NCBI GenBank assembly: GCA_022606135.1
Contig: JABYQN010000001.1
Span: forward strand, 3,968,001 to 4,032,000
Length of the DNA: 64,000 nucleotides
Reading direction: 5' to 3'
From: Fomes fomentarius
Lineage: Eukaryota > Basidiomycota > Agaricomycetes > Polyporales > Polyporaceae
Of this stretch, positions 46,574 to 59,515 are shown piece after piece. The position numbers and the translations under genes were made by a program. The notes below the pieces were generated by a model, which made no database searches, was not told the DNA's origin, and saw only the letters and a program-made list of their open reading frames with translations. Within the stretch, counting starts at the first letter, position 1. Each line of letters begins with the position of its first letter.

Positions 46574-47879
46574 TCACGTCCCGTCCTCCCTCCTCAACCG
46601 ATTGAACTTGGGCAACATTTCCCGCAGATACTCGGCATGCTTCCGCCTCAGATCTATCTCCTGCACCTTGCCCCTGCCGCTCCACACCCTCCTCTCCGCG
46701 CTCGGGCCGTAGATGACCGTGTACTCGTCCAGCATCTCGTCTTCGGTGGGGACGACGAGCACGCCGGCACCGATGACGCAGTAGGAGGAGATGCGGAGCG
46801 TGTGGTGGACGCGGGCGCGGGTGCAGACTGTGTTGCAGGATCCGACGGTAGGGGACTCGACGCCTGTGGTTGCGAGGAGTGTGACATCAGCGTATTAATT
46901 TGCAAAGGGGGGTTGGGAAAGGCGTGGGCTAAGAGGCTAGAACGAGTGATGAGGCATGTTCCGTCTCGATACATGAAAACATGCACTGGGAGGACATATA
47001 TTGTCTGAGGGCTCGCGCACGATTGTATGGAGATGGAGCAGTCTCGAATCATGGAGAGCACTCGGTACAACTGAGACATTGCTCCGGCTAGACGAGACTC
47101 AAGACCGCCAAAGGACGTAGGGCACTCAACGGAACTGTAGGATACTGTCGTAACACGCGTGCATGATCGGGGACCGACCCAGACGATCCGAGCCACGCGC
47201 GAAACCCAGTCTCGACGAAGGCGAGGAGTGGCGGATACACATGGTGGTGGAACGTCCGCAGCACGAGTTCTGCAGCCACAATCCTGCCGCGAGACTGGAA
47301 TCTGAGATACTAAGGCCGATCCCGACGCTGTCCAGACTATCAGCGGAGGTGGGAAGGGCTCGGCAGGGTCCAGAAGATAAGTGGGAAATGGAGGGACGAC
47401 GGCAGCAGTCAAAGAAGACTTTGGCGGCGGTTGCTTGGAGGAGAGAAAGAAGAGACACATACGACAGCCGATCTCGAACAAGTTGTCATCGGCGATGCGC
47501 ATCACTTCTTTTCGTCTATGGAGCGCGAGTGAGAAGGCGAGTTGGGAGAGATGAAGAGGGAGCACCTGTTGACAATGATGGCACCCTCCTCAATGATGCA
47601 GCCGGAGCCAATGACGATGGGGCCGGCTATGGCAAATATGGTCGCCTTGGGGTGGACGATGGTCCCTGGCCGACGTGGACGGTGAGGGTGAGGGTGAGGA
47701 TGAGGACGGTTCGAGCGAGGTGGACATACCTGCGCCGATGGTGATGTCACCCTTGAGCTCGACATCCTGGCAGACGACGGCCTTGGAGTGGATCGTGAAC
47801 TTGTCTCGTCTGGGGAGCGGGGCCGAGGTCAGAGTGAGCGACGAGGGCGGACTGGAAGGGGCATTCACATTGGCGGCAT
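46574..47879 (-). CDS. DCTN6: Dynactin subunit 6 (p27), left-handed beta-helix
   Basis: Pointed-end component of dynactin, the dynein activator. The start at 47879 gives MPP, and a gtgaat-donor intron joins it to [20 protein letters not shown]. Hexapeptide-repeat turns follow: [40 protein letters not shown], then [20 protein letters not shown] and [20 protein letters not shown]. The end is an alpha helix, [20 protein letters not shown]. About 170 residues, as in other fungi. The frame read straight through at the 5' end has only a GTG, so the short-exon model with a true ATG is preferred. One intron, between the codons for GCR and VESP, is about 590 bases, far above the local norm. Divergent to the BAR-domain gene, about 150 bases apart. 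Confidence 0.93.
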
Positions 47880-48030
47880 CGAGCTCAATTCATCTGGCAA
47901 TGAGGACAAGGACCAAGGGGCGGTGCACGTGCGCTATTTCCTTTCTAGACGCTAGTCTCTCAACTTGCAGCACTGCACAGCGTCCCTCTCTCTCATCTCT
48001 CTCTCTCCCTATCAACATCGCACAGACGTC

Positions 48031-49267
48031 ATGGATGGCTGGACAAAGCTACAATCGGGCATTGCAGGCCTCAACATTGGCCAGTCCGCCAACAAGTTCG
48101 CAAAGGGCTTCCAATCAAGTGTGCAGGCAACACGGGAGCGTCTCGGCCAGGTTGCCCCAGAGGAGATAACTGAGCTCCCTCAGGGTGCGTATTCGACCAG
48201 ACACAGTTCTTACAGGTTTTACTCACACTCTGTCCAGAGTACAAGGATCTCGAGGCCCGTGTCGACACTCTCCGTGCCGCACACTTCGCTCTGCTCAAGT
48301 ACGCACTCCTCTCCCTTCCATTCTCTCCTCCCTACCAACCCAGCCTTTGTCATGCAGAGTCACGAAAGTCTACGAGTCTGAGACGTATGACTACCCGACC
48401 CAGATCCAGGAGTCCATCACCGAGCTCGGCACCACCATCGGCCAGGGCATCACCAACTTCGCCGCCGCAAACCTCAAGGGCACCAACCTTCCGACACCCG
48501 ACCCCGTCTCTCCCACCACCCCGCAACACAAGACGCTGCCCCATGCCATCGGACGCGCTGCGACCAATGCCGCCGCTGCCGTCAGCTCCACCGCCGGGAC
48601 TAGCGACGACAAGCTCGGCAAGGCCCTCCATGCCTACTCGGGCGCATGGGAGAAGATCGCCGACGCGCGCGTCGAGCAGGACATCAACATCAGGGACCGA
48701 TTCCTCCTTCCGTGGCAGACGACCCTCTCGACCAGCATCGCCGTCGCTATGAAGGCACGTCAGGCTGTCCGTGTCAGCAGGCTTGAACTCGATGCCGCAA
48801 AGCAAACGTGAGTATTGAACTGCGTTAAGATTCGTGTATCTGGGCCGTCAGAAATTCTTATCGCGTTCTGTCGCATAGGTTGAAGAATGCGAGCCAGCCG
48901 AGGCAAGAGGCCGCCCGGCTTGAGGTCGAGAACGCGGAGGACGACCTCGTGCAGAAGACCGAGGTCGCGATTACGCTCATGAAGACAGTGCTCGAGAACG
49001 TGCGTACCTAGTGCTGCTTATCTTACATTGCAGTTATGCTCACTCGGCAGCAATAGCCCGAACCTCTGAAGAACCTCAACGAGCTCGCGAAGGCCCAGCT
49101 TCTGTTCTATGCTTCGGCCGCAGAGGCCCTCTCAACGGTCCAGGGCGAGATCGAGGAGCTCAGCGTCGCTGCTGAGGGTGAATATCGGTGTGTCTGATCT
49201 TGTCCACGTAACAATTCGGACGTTTGCTGAGACACTTTGCCTATCCAGCAAGTCGCGCGATCACTGA
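48031..49267 (+). CDS. BAR-domain membrane-curvature protein
   Basis: Coiled-coil BAR protein of the fungal Gvp36-like group, which bends membranes in vesicle traffic. It begins MDGWTKLQSGIAGLNIGQSA, then APEEITELPQ, spliced to EYKDLEARVDTLRAAHFALL and VTKVYESETYDYPTQIQESI. The core helices carry LGKALHAYSGAWEKIADARV, EQDINIRDRFLLPWQTTLST and ARQAVRVSRLELDAAKQTLK, with ENAEDDLVQKTEVAITLMKT and AKAQLLFYASAAEALSTVQG near the end. It closes KSRDH in a tiny last exon. A Thr/Pro-rich loop (NLPTPDPVSPTTPQHKT) interrupts the domain. About 300 residues. Classed by heptad pattern and family resemblance; I see no SH3 domain. Confidence 0.88.
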
Positions 49268-50398
49268 GCGCAGGTAGAACGAATATGACGGACCCTTTAC
49301 CCTCTTGCCTTTTCCTTGACCTGACGACTGATGATGGTACACTACGCTACACCGCTGTATCGACGCCCCCGATCCATATCCATTATTGAAATCCTGCCCG
49401 TCGGAGACGGGATGTGTGTATTGTAGTGTTGTCCCGTCCCTTGTGGTATTGAAGTCCGCTTAAGCTTTGAACGTGATTTTCGTCTCTTCCTGTCGTGTAG
49501 CAAGATCTCATCAGCTTGAATTTCGAAGATGTCCACCGGCATGTGGTTGATCAAATGCCGTTGAGGTCGGTACGTGCCCCTGTCCAGTGTCCAGGTGGCC
49601 ATACCTTAAGTGCTCGTTAGTCTATACCACTACACATCCAGACCCCGATTTGCCTTGCCGGACGTTCGCGGGCGCTGTGCGCTCCGTCGTCACCCTCACA
49701 CTTCCGCCCTCGGTCCATATCCCAAGCGAGCCTCGCGCAGCGCAGCGCAACCTCCAACCCTGCTTCAACCCAACAAAGGCCGTAAACGCCAGCCACTTCC
49801 TAAGCACGTCTCCGTCATGTCCTCCCCCGACCCGAGGGCAAAACTTCCGCTCTCCGTCACCTAAACCCACGCAACCTCTCAGACTCCACCAAAATCTGAG
49901 GGTCCTGCCGCGTCCCAATACGCAGATTCCGAGTTCACAACTGTCGGCACTGTTGCGTTTAAAGTGTCGAAGTGTCATACCAACCTCCGTCAATGGCCCC
50001 GTTGAGCGAGGCAAACCCAACGAACGATCGCAACAGTACCGCGCCAACCATGCTAGCAATTCCAACTTCGCTGCAGGCGCTGTGGCGCTCTACAGGCATC
50101 GGCAGAAAAAATGTCTGATGCTCTGAAAGGATAGACGGGTCCATGATTCCAGGGACTCGGGAGATCGTGGAGGGAGTCGCGTAAGATTCCTACACATGCG
50201 AATGTTTCGCACAATCCGTGATCAATCGTCCTGCAGAGCTAGGCTACAGCGGTTGGCTAGGCTACTTTACATCTTATCCCTGTTGTGGATGGAGAGGATG
50301 GTACAACATCAGTATAGCTGCAATGTGCGCATGGTTACATAGACTTCTATGACGCCTCGCAATCGTTACACACGACCACCGGGTGGTGAGTCCGCACC
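49268..50398. other. Convergent intergenic region of 1.1 kb
   Basis: Longest gene-poor stretch in the right half apart from the MFS-D/chitinase gap. Plus and minus frames overlap at 49340-50144, some about 180 codons long, but they are Pro/Arg-rich with no domain, no splice logic and no homologous look. A minus-strand stretch near 49960-50055 (MVGAVLLRSFVGFASLNGAI) resembles a membrane helix and might be a relic. Confidence 0.5.
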
Positions 50399-52713
50399 TT
50401 ACTCCTCGAGGAAGAAGTAGTTGCCCGACGCTATCAAGCATGATTAGCAATCGTTAACCCAACAGACTAGAATCGATGAAAAGAGGTGGAGGGAGATTGA
50501 GACTTACCCTTTTGCTCGCGGTCCTTCACACTGTGCTTCTTGTTCACGCGAGGCCGGTAATTGGTGGGGTCGCGACGGAACGTGATCTCGAGCGAGGCAA
50601 GGAAATTGTTCATGCCCGTTAAAAGCGATTGCGGGCTATGGCGCAAGCGTGTCAGCAATGGCACTCGATCTTACTATGAGATTGAAGAAAACTGACGGGG
50701 TCGCGGTGGCGGCGATGGCTGGCTGGCCTCCGAACACGATGACACGGTCCGCCAGATATGTGGCCATGATGAAGTCATGCTCGATAACGAACGCTGTCTT
50801 CTTCGCATGGAGGATGAACCTGAAGAGAACAAGCTGAAGTTGCGCAAACGCAAGGTGACTCTAGCGACGTACCTCTTGATGACCTTGCTGGCGATGATAC
50901 GCTGTTCGGAGTCCAGGAAGCTACCGTCCGATCAGTCAAAGCATCCAGACGCACACCGACCATGCACAACTCACGAGCTAGGTTCATCAATCAGGTAGAC
51001 CTGGACGTTCGGCTTACCCAGCGCAAGCACAATAGCGACACGTTGCAGCTCTCCGCCCGACAGTGTCTTAACATCCTGATCCAAGATTGGCTCCAAGTTC
51101 ATCGGCTTAATCACATCGGTATTGAATTGCGGGTGCATGAACGCCGCCTTGATGCGCTTCAGGAGCAGCATTCTGACGGTGCCAGGGAATGTCGGCGAGA
51201 TCGCCTGCGGCTTGAGCGAGACGGAGAGCGTCTGCTTGTCGGTCTCGTCGTCGGGTGAGTCCCCCGCGAGGAGCTTGACGAACGTCGTCTTGCCTGTTCC
51301 GTTCTCACCAAGCATCACGATGATTTCAGAGTCGGTGAAGGTGCCGGCCTCAACTGTGAGCTTGAAGCCACCGAGCGTCTTCGTCATGGAAGGGTACGAG
51401 TAGTGCCGAGTCTTGTCGACGATCAGCTCCTCTGCCGTCTCTACCATCTTGAACGATAATGATTCCTCGCGGAACCGCAGGTTCTCGGTGGGGATGAAAC
51501 CGTCGAGGAAGATGTTGATGCCTGGATGGAATCATGATATGAACAAGGACGCCATGATCACACGGTACTCACCTTCACGAACGGAGTACGGCATCGTCAC
51601 GACACCATACATTGAAGGCTTGCCGTACAGACAGCAGACAAAGTCTGACAGGTAGTCAAGGACGGACAAGTCGTGCTCGACGGCGATGACATAGTTGTGT
51701 GGGGTGAGGAGCTCGCGGATGACTTCTGCTGCCTTGAGACGCTGCCTGATATCGAGGTAGCTTGACGGCTCGTCGAACATGTATACGTCCGCGTGCTGAA
51801 TACACGACATCGCGATGGCGAAGCGTTGCAATTCCCCTCCAGACAGCTGGCCGATCTCGCGCGTGAGAACCTGATTGAGCTCGAGGTCGTCGCACATCTT
51901 CTGCTTATTGTCGCGCTCGAGCTTGCCGTCTAGCATCTCCGTCACTGTCAGTTTACCCTTGACGGCGCGGGGTATGTGGTCGACATATTGTGGCTTGATG
52001 AGTGCCTTTAGGTTGTCTTCTAATACCTTGGTGAAGTAGTTTTGAAGCTCTGAACCACGGAAGTACTTGAGGATCTCTTGCCAATCTGGGGGATCCTGCA
52101 GAAGGTGATCAGGGGACGGGCATGATGTTACAAGGCGGGGAAAGGCACATCGTAGCGACCGAGGTTGGGCTTGAGCTTGCCTGCAAGGATCTTGAGAGCG
52201 GTACTCTTGCCGATACCGTTAGTACCTACGAGTCCGAGAACTTGGCCGGGTCGTGGCGTTGGTAGTCGATGGAGCTTGAAGGCGTTTGCGGTGTATCGGT
52301 GTGTTACCTGGGATTCGAGGTTGGTGGGGAGATTGATGATGGCAATGGCTTCGAATGGGCATCTTGGGGGACATAAGACACGAGCAGGGCGTTCGGTAGA
52401 GGAGGACGTACTTTTTGACACAGATACCACAACCTATGCACAAGAATTCGGAGATGAATGCAATCTTGTCGGTCGACTTGACCTCGATGCATAGTTTGCC
52501 TGTTCGCGTGGTTCAGATAGTGCAGATGACGGATGTATGTGAATGTCTTGTACGGCCGTACCCATTTTGACAACGGGACATGACTGGGAGAGCTTAGTGG
52601 TGGAGGATGGGGTAGATCTGAACGGGATCTACCTTTTTGCATTCTTGTGCACATCGCTTTGGTTTGCAGCGATTTGAATCTACAATAGCAATCCTCGTAA
52701 TCTTGTCGGCCAT
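50399..52713 (-). CDS. RLI1: RLI1/ABCE1 ribosome-recycling ATPase
   Basis: Iron-sulphur ABC protein that splits ribosomes after termination and acts in initiation. Start at 52713. The N-terminal ferredoxin-like domain has its Cys clusters [12 protein letters not shown] and [13 protein letters not shown], reading across introns. First [23 protein letters not shown] (Walker A), [14 protein letters not shown] (signature), [13 protein letters not shown] (Walker B), VIAVEHDL (switch His). Second [67 protein letters not shown]. The hinge [12 protein letters not shown] and the C-terminal [17 protein letters not shown] are typical, and it ends NYFFLEE. About 600 residues, full length, with every catalytic motif intact. 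Confidence 0.97.
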
Positions 52714-53348
52714 GATGTCTCTCGGAAGACTTGGAGAGGAGGAAGATAACGAGACTAACGCAGAGAGTATGTAGACCAGGACCAGGAGCAGCAAATTATA
52801 GAGTGCGCGCCGGAATTCCCACGAGCCTTTTCGGGCTGTGCCTTCTCTCTGTTCCCTCCCAGCCTCTTTCACCCATGCACTCCTCCTTCTCCACCCTCCC
52901 GCTCCAAGTCCTCGAGCACATCGCTTATCGCCTCGACCTCGCTGACCTACAGGGCTACCCCTATGCACCAGCAAATTTATCTACCATGCTCTCTCTATCC
53001 AACATTCTCCACATCTCTGTGCACGCATATCCCGCGCCAAATTGGACTCTAGTGCTGTCGCGCCTCACTTCACACAGCAGGCAACCTCCCAATCAACTCA
53101 TCCGCTACTCCCTCGCTCTCAAGAATATCCGCCGAGATGACATCTATTCTCCCTCTCTCCTCAAGACCTTCGACCGCGCCTTTGCCCTCTGCTCCGAGAA
53201 TGACGGTCGCAATGCGGAGCGGCTCTCCCAATTTGTCGAACGGTACGTATTCGAGAGGCTTTGGGAGCGTCGCGCCAGCCCGAGCTACAACCAATGGCCC
53301 GTCGACTCGGGAGAGAACACCTTCGTTCTCTGGCTGTATTGGTGCAGT

Positions 53349-54187
<839 letters not shown>

Positions 54188-54425
54188 TTCTTACAAGATA
54201 TGAGAGAGAAGCGCAGAAGAAAGGTTCAAGTTCTTGAAGGGAATTGCCTCATCGTAGGCACTCGGACTGACGCTGCCAAGCTTCCTGGATTCTCGAGAAA
54301 CTTTACAATACTTACAACATGACTTGAAGCTTGCAGTGAGGCGCGGAAACGACAACGCAGAGTATAGGAGTGGATCGCGGATCACTGTAGTATAGTAGAG
54401 AGCAAGACCGACCGGATGTCAACAT
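54188..54425. repeat. 3' flank shared with MFS copy C
   Basis: The sequence from about 54215 to 54425 resembles 25085-25265 beyond copy C (aaggttcaagttcttgaag against gaggttcaaatttttgagg; actcggactg in both). The C/D duplication therefore includes some 3' flank, and that flank abuts the helicase pseudogene. Confidence 0.6.
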
Positions 54426-56646
54426 TTACATGACGTACTTGAACCAAATACTATCATTCGTCATCTCACCCTTATCCTCCTCCGCGAGGATAACCCCCTC
54501 CGCGCCCTTCCCCATCTGTGAGCTCGCATAGGCCTCTCGCGCCCGCGCCTTCTTCCTATTCTCCTTCGCCACGTACGCCATCGTACCCACCGCACACCCC
54601 AATATCCCAACTTGGAATGCCATCAACACTGCCGTCGCCGACTCATACTTCGGCGGGGGGGAGATCGGGCCAAACAGCCACACCGACAGAATATTGCCGG
54701 CGATTGTCAAGACAGAAGCGAAGGCGACGGCGATGGCGCGGCAGGCCAGCTGCGGGGTGTTGTTGGCTAGCCAGGTCGGGAGGGCGGGTTGGATGCCCAA
54801 CATGCATGGGACGGCGAGGAGGAAGGCGCCGTAGCGGACGTGACTGTTTTCTGAGCCTAAGGAACGTTAGGGTAATCGTCAATGGGTTGGCCCGCGCGAA
54901 TCCAAGCAGTTGGTGACCTACCGATGTACATGGCCAGCCCCGCCGTAGACAGGATCGCAAGCACAGCAATCATTGGGCCACGAATCGCATACCGGTCGGA
55001 GATGATGGACGAGCCGATAGACACTGGACAAGTATCACTACTGGCGTAGAGATGTGGTGAGGTGGCAATACACTCACCCACTATAGCAATCGCGTATGGT
55101 GGTACGCTCATGAGCTGAGCCTCGGAGGGATCATAACCCAGACTGACCACGATGGTGGGCAAAAAGCTGGTGAAAGATGGGTGAGGATGTCAGATATCCG
55201 GAGACAAGAGCTAATAAACCCACATTCCCAGACCGGTGAACGCAACATCTATCAGAGAGTCAATCAATATTTGATCAAGAAAGCTGGAGACCCAGAACCA
55301 CTCACCTATGAAGGAGGAGGCTAGCGAGATGAACAGGACGTACGGTCGGACGAGCGTACCTCGTATATTCCTCCAGAGGTTGCTGTATGAGTCCAGTTTG
55401 TACGAGAGTTGATCCTGTTCGAGCGCGCGGCGAACCAGCTGTTTCTCCGGTTCCGTCAAGACGAAGACCTGAGCCACATTGTTTGGCATCAGAAGCAGGC
55501 ACACTAGCCCCCAGAAGATGGCAAGTCCACCCTCCTAGAGCAAAACGAGCCGAGTCATAATTGGTGAGTGTGTGTAAGATGGCCGATCTTTCTCATATCT
55601 CACCAGGATGAAGAGCCAAGCCCACCCAGGTCTCCCATAAATCCCATCCATTCGGGTGATCGGATACGCCAACAGGCCTGAGAAAGCCGAAGAGAGGGGA
55701 ATGGCAGTTGAGAAGATAGATAGCCTGAGATGAAGATGTGGTTAAGCATCGGTGTAGGATGGTAGGTACTACATGAATCAACGTACCGGAACTGGAACAT
55801 CTGGCGAGGATAGAACGTCGTGAGATGGAAGCCAAGTGCTGGAATCATGCACGCTGCGACAATCCCTGAGTTATCCCCCACTAACTAGTGTGATACGATA
55901 CATACATGAGAACACTCCAATGAGCACTCTGCAAGCAATGAATGCACCGTAGCCAGGCAGAACTCCTATGTGCGAGACACCTGTTAGAACGAGCCCATAC
56001 CAATTCTAACCTCACATACCCTGGAGAATGACAGTGATTCCTGTCAAGATTGCCATTGCCGGCAACTGATAACGGGCACCGATATACTAACAAATCGATC
56101 AATGTTTGGCCTGAGTTGGGGAGCTGACGAGACGGGGACGTACCAGCATCAAGTGAGTGCCTGGTATCTGGAGAAGCAGCATAGGCCTATACACGAGCAC
56201 GATCTATGAAAGATCGAGATGCAGTCACGATAAACAATAGACGTACAGTAGCTGGAGCGTTATAGCGACACTGAACTGCAACAAACCATTCTAGTAAGTT
56301 GAAAGTTATCCAAATAGACAAACCGAAACTCACCTTCTCGTTCGATATGTCCATGTCAGTCATGAAACCAGCTATACGGGCATATCCTATGTTTGACATA
56401 TCCTGAACGCGTGTCAACAACAAAAGCTTCCCTACATTGAAGAAACGGTTCTAATTAACTGACCAGCAGGTATATGAATGCCATCACGGTAACCAATGGA
56501 AGTATGAGGAGGTCGAGCTTCATCCAAACCTTGCCGTCAACGCGAACGACATCGTCGGACGCCAGCGTATTCAAAGCTACCGGCGGTGTCTCACCTGCCG
56601 ACGGTGTGAACGTCTTCTCGACCTGCGTAGAAGTCTTGAGGGTCAT
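54426..56646 (-). CDS. MFS transporter, allantoate-permease-like ACS family, copy D
   Basis: Minus-strand paralogue of copies A-C, closest to C. It begins MTLKTSTQVEKTFTPSAGET, then VWMKLDLLILPLVTVMAFIY; the loop reads DMSNIGYARIAGFMTDMDIS. Later exons give GLLAYPITRMDGIYGRPGWA, PNNVAQVFVLTEPEKQLVRR, FLPTIVVSLGYDPSEAQLMS and SDRYAIRGPMIAVLAILSTA. The splice donor deleted in copy C (after MYIG) is intact here, and the following exon (SENSHVRYGAFLLAVPC) has no extra base. It ends IWFKYVM with a proper stop at 54426. It therefore looks like a working gene and a good reference for the lesions in C. About 450-480 residues, 12 predicted helices. Confidence 0.84.
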
Positions 56647-57130
56647 GGTCGGATAATGGAGGGGGAGTTGAGACGTGTGCCCCGAAGCCCAGGGACAGCA
56701 GTCTTATAAGTATGCGGCGAGCGGTACACATATAGCCCGACTGCCCGTGTGCCCGTCTGAACAAGCGTGAATTGTACGTCAGGAGCCAGCTACGGAGCTA
56801 CATACGAGCCCTACATGTTGTATATCCTGGACCTCGTTGGCAGCTCAGAATTGGAGTCGACCTTGCCTATTAGCGAAGCTGGGCGATGATCGCGACAGAC
56901 TGGCTGAAAGAGAGGAGGGTCGTTGCGGAAGCCGGCAGCTTCGTTGCTAGTTGGGCAAGAGGAGGTAATGTCGGCTGGGAGGCAGGAGGTTACCATGTGT
57001 ACGCCAAAGTAGGAAATCGAGAACGAGTGTAGATGCCAACGAGGATGAGTGGACACAAGGAAGTAGTCGGAATTGCCAAGACAAGGACTAGTACCGCGGC
57101 ATGCATATCTAGCCATTAGCTCATAGTTTA
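56647..57130 (-). repeat. Promoter block of MFS copy D, shared with copies A-C
   Basis: Read on the minus strand, the sequence before the copy D ATG repeats the family promoter. A core with gcatacttataagactgctg and ggggcacacgtctcaac lies within 60 bases of the ATG. Further up are acgggcagtcgggctatatg, gtagctccgtagctggctcc and cctcctcttgcccaactagc. The same blocks precede A, B and C, so regulation was probably duplicated with the genes. Confidence 0.75.
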
Positions 57131-57936
57131 GGATTTCGGACCATCCTCGGTCTCTATACTGTTGTATGAATGCAAGAAGAAGTTGTCAGTGAGGTAAGAC
57201 AGACCCGAGCAAAGTCAGTGATCGGTATTGAGACAGACCGGTACTGCGGCATGCTCGTCTGATCCAAGTGGAGATTGCGGACCGACCTTGTTTGACATAC
57301 TAAGTACCAATGTTGCGTGGATGCAGGAAGTAACTCGGGGGAGACGACGGTCGAACAATCAGCTTCTTTAAGGCCCCGGCGTCTCATCCGAAACCTACAC
57401 TGTGTGGCCCACGCCGCAGTCAGGGGCAGGCGTCGCGCGGACGCTGAATTGATAGGAATGCTACATACCAAATGTTGGAGCAATCGGAAGGCAAGCCTGG
57501 CTATTGAGATGCCTGTTGGATTTGGATCCGGTGAGCATGATGATGACACGCGAAAACTCGACAAGACACGGCGGCTCCCGGTCTGCACACTGAAGGTCAC
57601 GTAGATACATACCTCTCCAACTACTTGACGATCTTCGAACAGTCGATGATGTTCTGAATGAACACCTGAACTGCACAGAGAAGAACGGCTTGTCGTTTGC
57701 GTTCTGAGATAGCTCCTTCCGACCGTTCTGATTGGTGATGTCTGTAGCTATAGCGTCCGCTGCTGAGCGCGTCCGTGCAAGGACTCGGAAGAACTTTTTG
57801 TCCGTGGTTACTGTACTTCAATTTCGACGTCTTCGCGCCCGCCGCAAGTTGAAGTAGCTGGTGGCGGGTTGAAACAATACACGCAGAGACATCATCAATT
57901 CGCAGGATAGTAATAAGCGAGACGATGATCCGCCAA
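57131..57936. other. Intergenic region before the chitinase gene
   Basis: Several overlapping frames of 70-150 codons on both strands, Arg/Ser-rich, with no domain I recognise. No gene supported. Confidence 0.45.
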
Positions 57937-57943
57937 TATAAAA
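57937..57943 (+). promoter_or_regulatory. TATA box of the chitinase gene
   Basis: tataaaa 89 bases before the chitinase ATG. Position and sequence fit; function is inferred. Confidence 0.55.
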
Positions 57944-58031
57944 TTCTCCAGCAATATGAAGCGTATATATGTGAGCTTCCTCAGCCGAACTTCCTCGTCA
58001 TTTTCTCGCTCCCCTTCTCTCTTCTCCACCC

Positions 58032-59515
58032 ATGCGTTCCTTCCTTTACCTGGCCCTTTTTGCTTTGCCTCGCGCATTCGCTCATTCAAGCTCTGCAACG
58101 CTTTCCTGGCATGATGGCTCCCATAACGACAAGCCCATTGCCACCGCTTGGTACGCGGGCTGGCATGCAGACCAAGGCTTCCCTCTTGAGGCCGTCCCCT
58201 GGTCCAAATACACTCATTTAACCTACGCCTTCGCGTAAGTTCGTCTTCTGTGCACTTGTGCACGTCCGGAATCTCACGAATTTCTCAGAGAGACCACGCC
58301 TGATGTACACACTTTGTCTCTTGAGGGCTCTAAACCTGAGCTACTCCCTACCTTCGTCCAGACTGCCCACAAGCACGTTCGTGCACTCCATTGCGTTCAT
58401 AGCACGAGACAGAAACTCACCCCTCCCTGAAGGGCGTGAAAGCGTTGGTCTCAGTCGGTGGCTGGACGGGCTCTCGCTTCTTCTCCACTGCGGTAGCCGA
58501 TGCGAAGAACCGCACCGCATTCGTCCAGACCATCGTCAAATTTGCGCTCAGATACGACCTGGATGGCATCGACTTCGAGTGAGCCTCCCCCACATTCGCT
58601 CTCCCGAAGCTCAAATCGACCACCCCAAACAGCTGGGAATACCCCGGCACGCAGGGCATCGGCTGCAACACCATCGTCCCCGAAGACACAACCAACTTCC
58701 TCCTCTTCCTCCAACAACTCCGCGCCCACCCAATCGGACGCACGCTCACGCTCACCGCCGCGACCTCTGTCTTCCCCTGGGTCGGCGCGGACGGCGAATG
58801 GCTCTCCGATGTCTCCGGCTTCGCCAAGGTCTTCGACTGGATCGCCATCATGAACTACGACCTCTGGGGCCCCTGGTCCGAAACCGTCGGCCCGAACGCT
58901 GCCCTCGACGACTCGTGCGCCGCCGAGGAGAACCAGCAGGGGAGCGCGGCGAGCGGCATCGCGCAATGGACCGCCGCTGGCTTCCCAGCGAACAAGATCC
59001 TGCTCGGCGTCCCCGCATATGGCCACTCCTTCTATGTCAACAACTCCGTCGCGCTCTCCGCCAACGGCACGCTCAACCTCTACACGCCCTTCGAGGCCGA
59101 CGAGCAGCCTGCCGGTGATGCGTGGGACGACGCCGCTGGTGTGGATGTATGTGGTAACGAGACTGGCACCGGGGGCTCTATTACGTTCTGGGGTCTCATC
59201 GAGAACGGCTTCCTCAATAAGAACGGCACCGCTGCATCCGGAATCAAGTACATCTACGATACCTGCAGCCAGACGGTGCGTCAATTCTCTGTGCACGATG
59301 GCTCTTGCAGACACTCACCATTCACGATTTTCCAGCCCTTCGTCTATAACACCACATCCAGCGTCCTGGTCTCGTTCGATGACCCACTCTCGTTTGCTGC
59401 CAAGGGCGCATTCATCAAGGAGCAGAAGCTGCGCGGCTTCGCCATGTGGGAGTCCGGAGGCGACTCGGACAACCTCCTTCTCAATGCCATCCGTAGAGGC
59501 GCGGGTATCGCATGA
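58032..59515 (+). CDS. Secreted GH18 chitinase
   Basis: Endochitinase of glycoside hydrolase family 18, hydrolysing beta-1,4-GlcNAc chains in cell walls. Five exons: 58032-58234, 58289-58376, 58433-58578, 58633-59275 and 59336-59515; total 1260 bases, 419 residues. The signal peptide MRSFLYLALFALPRAFA is clear. The barrel begins ATAWYAGWHADQGFPLEAV and has KALVSVGGWTGSRFFSTAVA. The catalytic motif is split by an intron: read straight through it looks like DGIDFE, but splicing gives DGIDFDWEYPGT, the intact DxxDxDxE site with the acid Glu. Further landmarks are FDWIAIMNYDLWGPWS and GFAMWESGGD at the last strands. Several N-glycosylation sequons (NNS, NGT) fit secretion. No carbohydrate-binding module is visible. 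Confidence 0.95.

Noticed and set aside
47590..47868. Unspliced DCTN6 start reading [16 protein letters not shown]
   Set aside because: Its first codon is GTG. A 60-base intron with a gtgaat donor joins a true ATG exon (MPP) to [10 protein letters not shown], which matches the family.
49587..50126. 180-codon plus-strand frame between the BAR and RLI1 genes
   Set aside because: Composition is low-complexity Pro/Ser/Arg, with no family resemblance and equal frames on the other strand.
58560..58580. Chitinase with a mutated catalytic motif (DGIDFE)
   Set aside because: The apparent Glu comes from reading into the intron; splicing gives DGIDFDWEYP, which is canonical.
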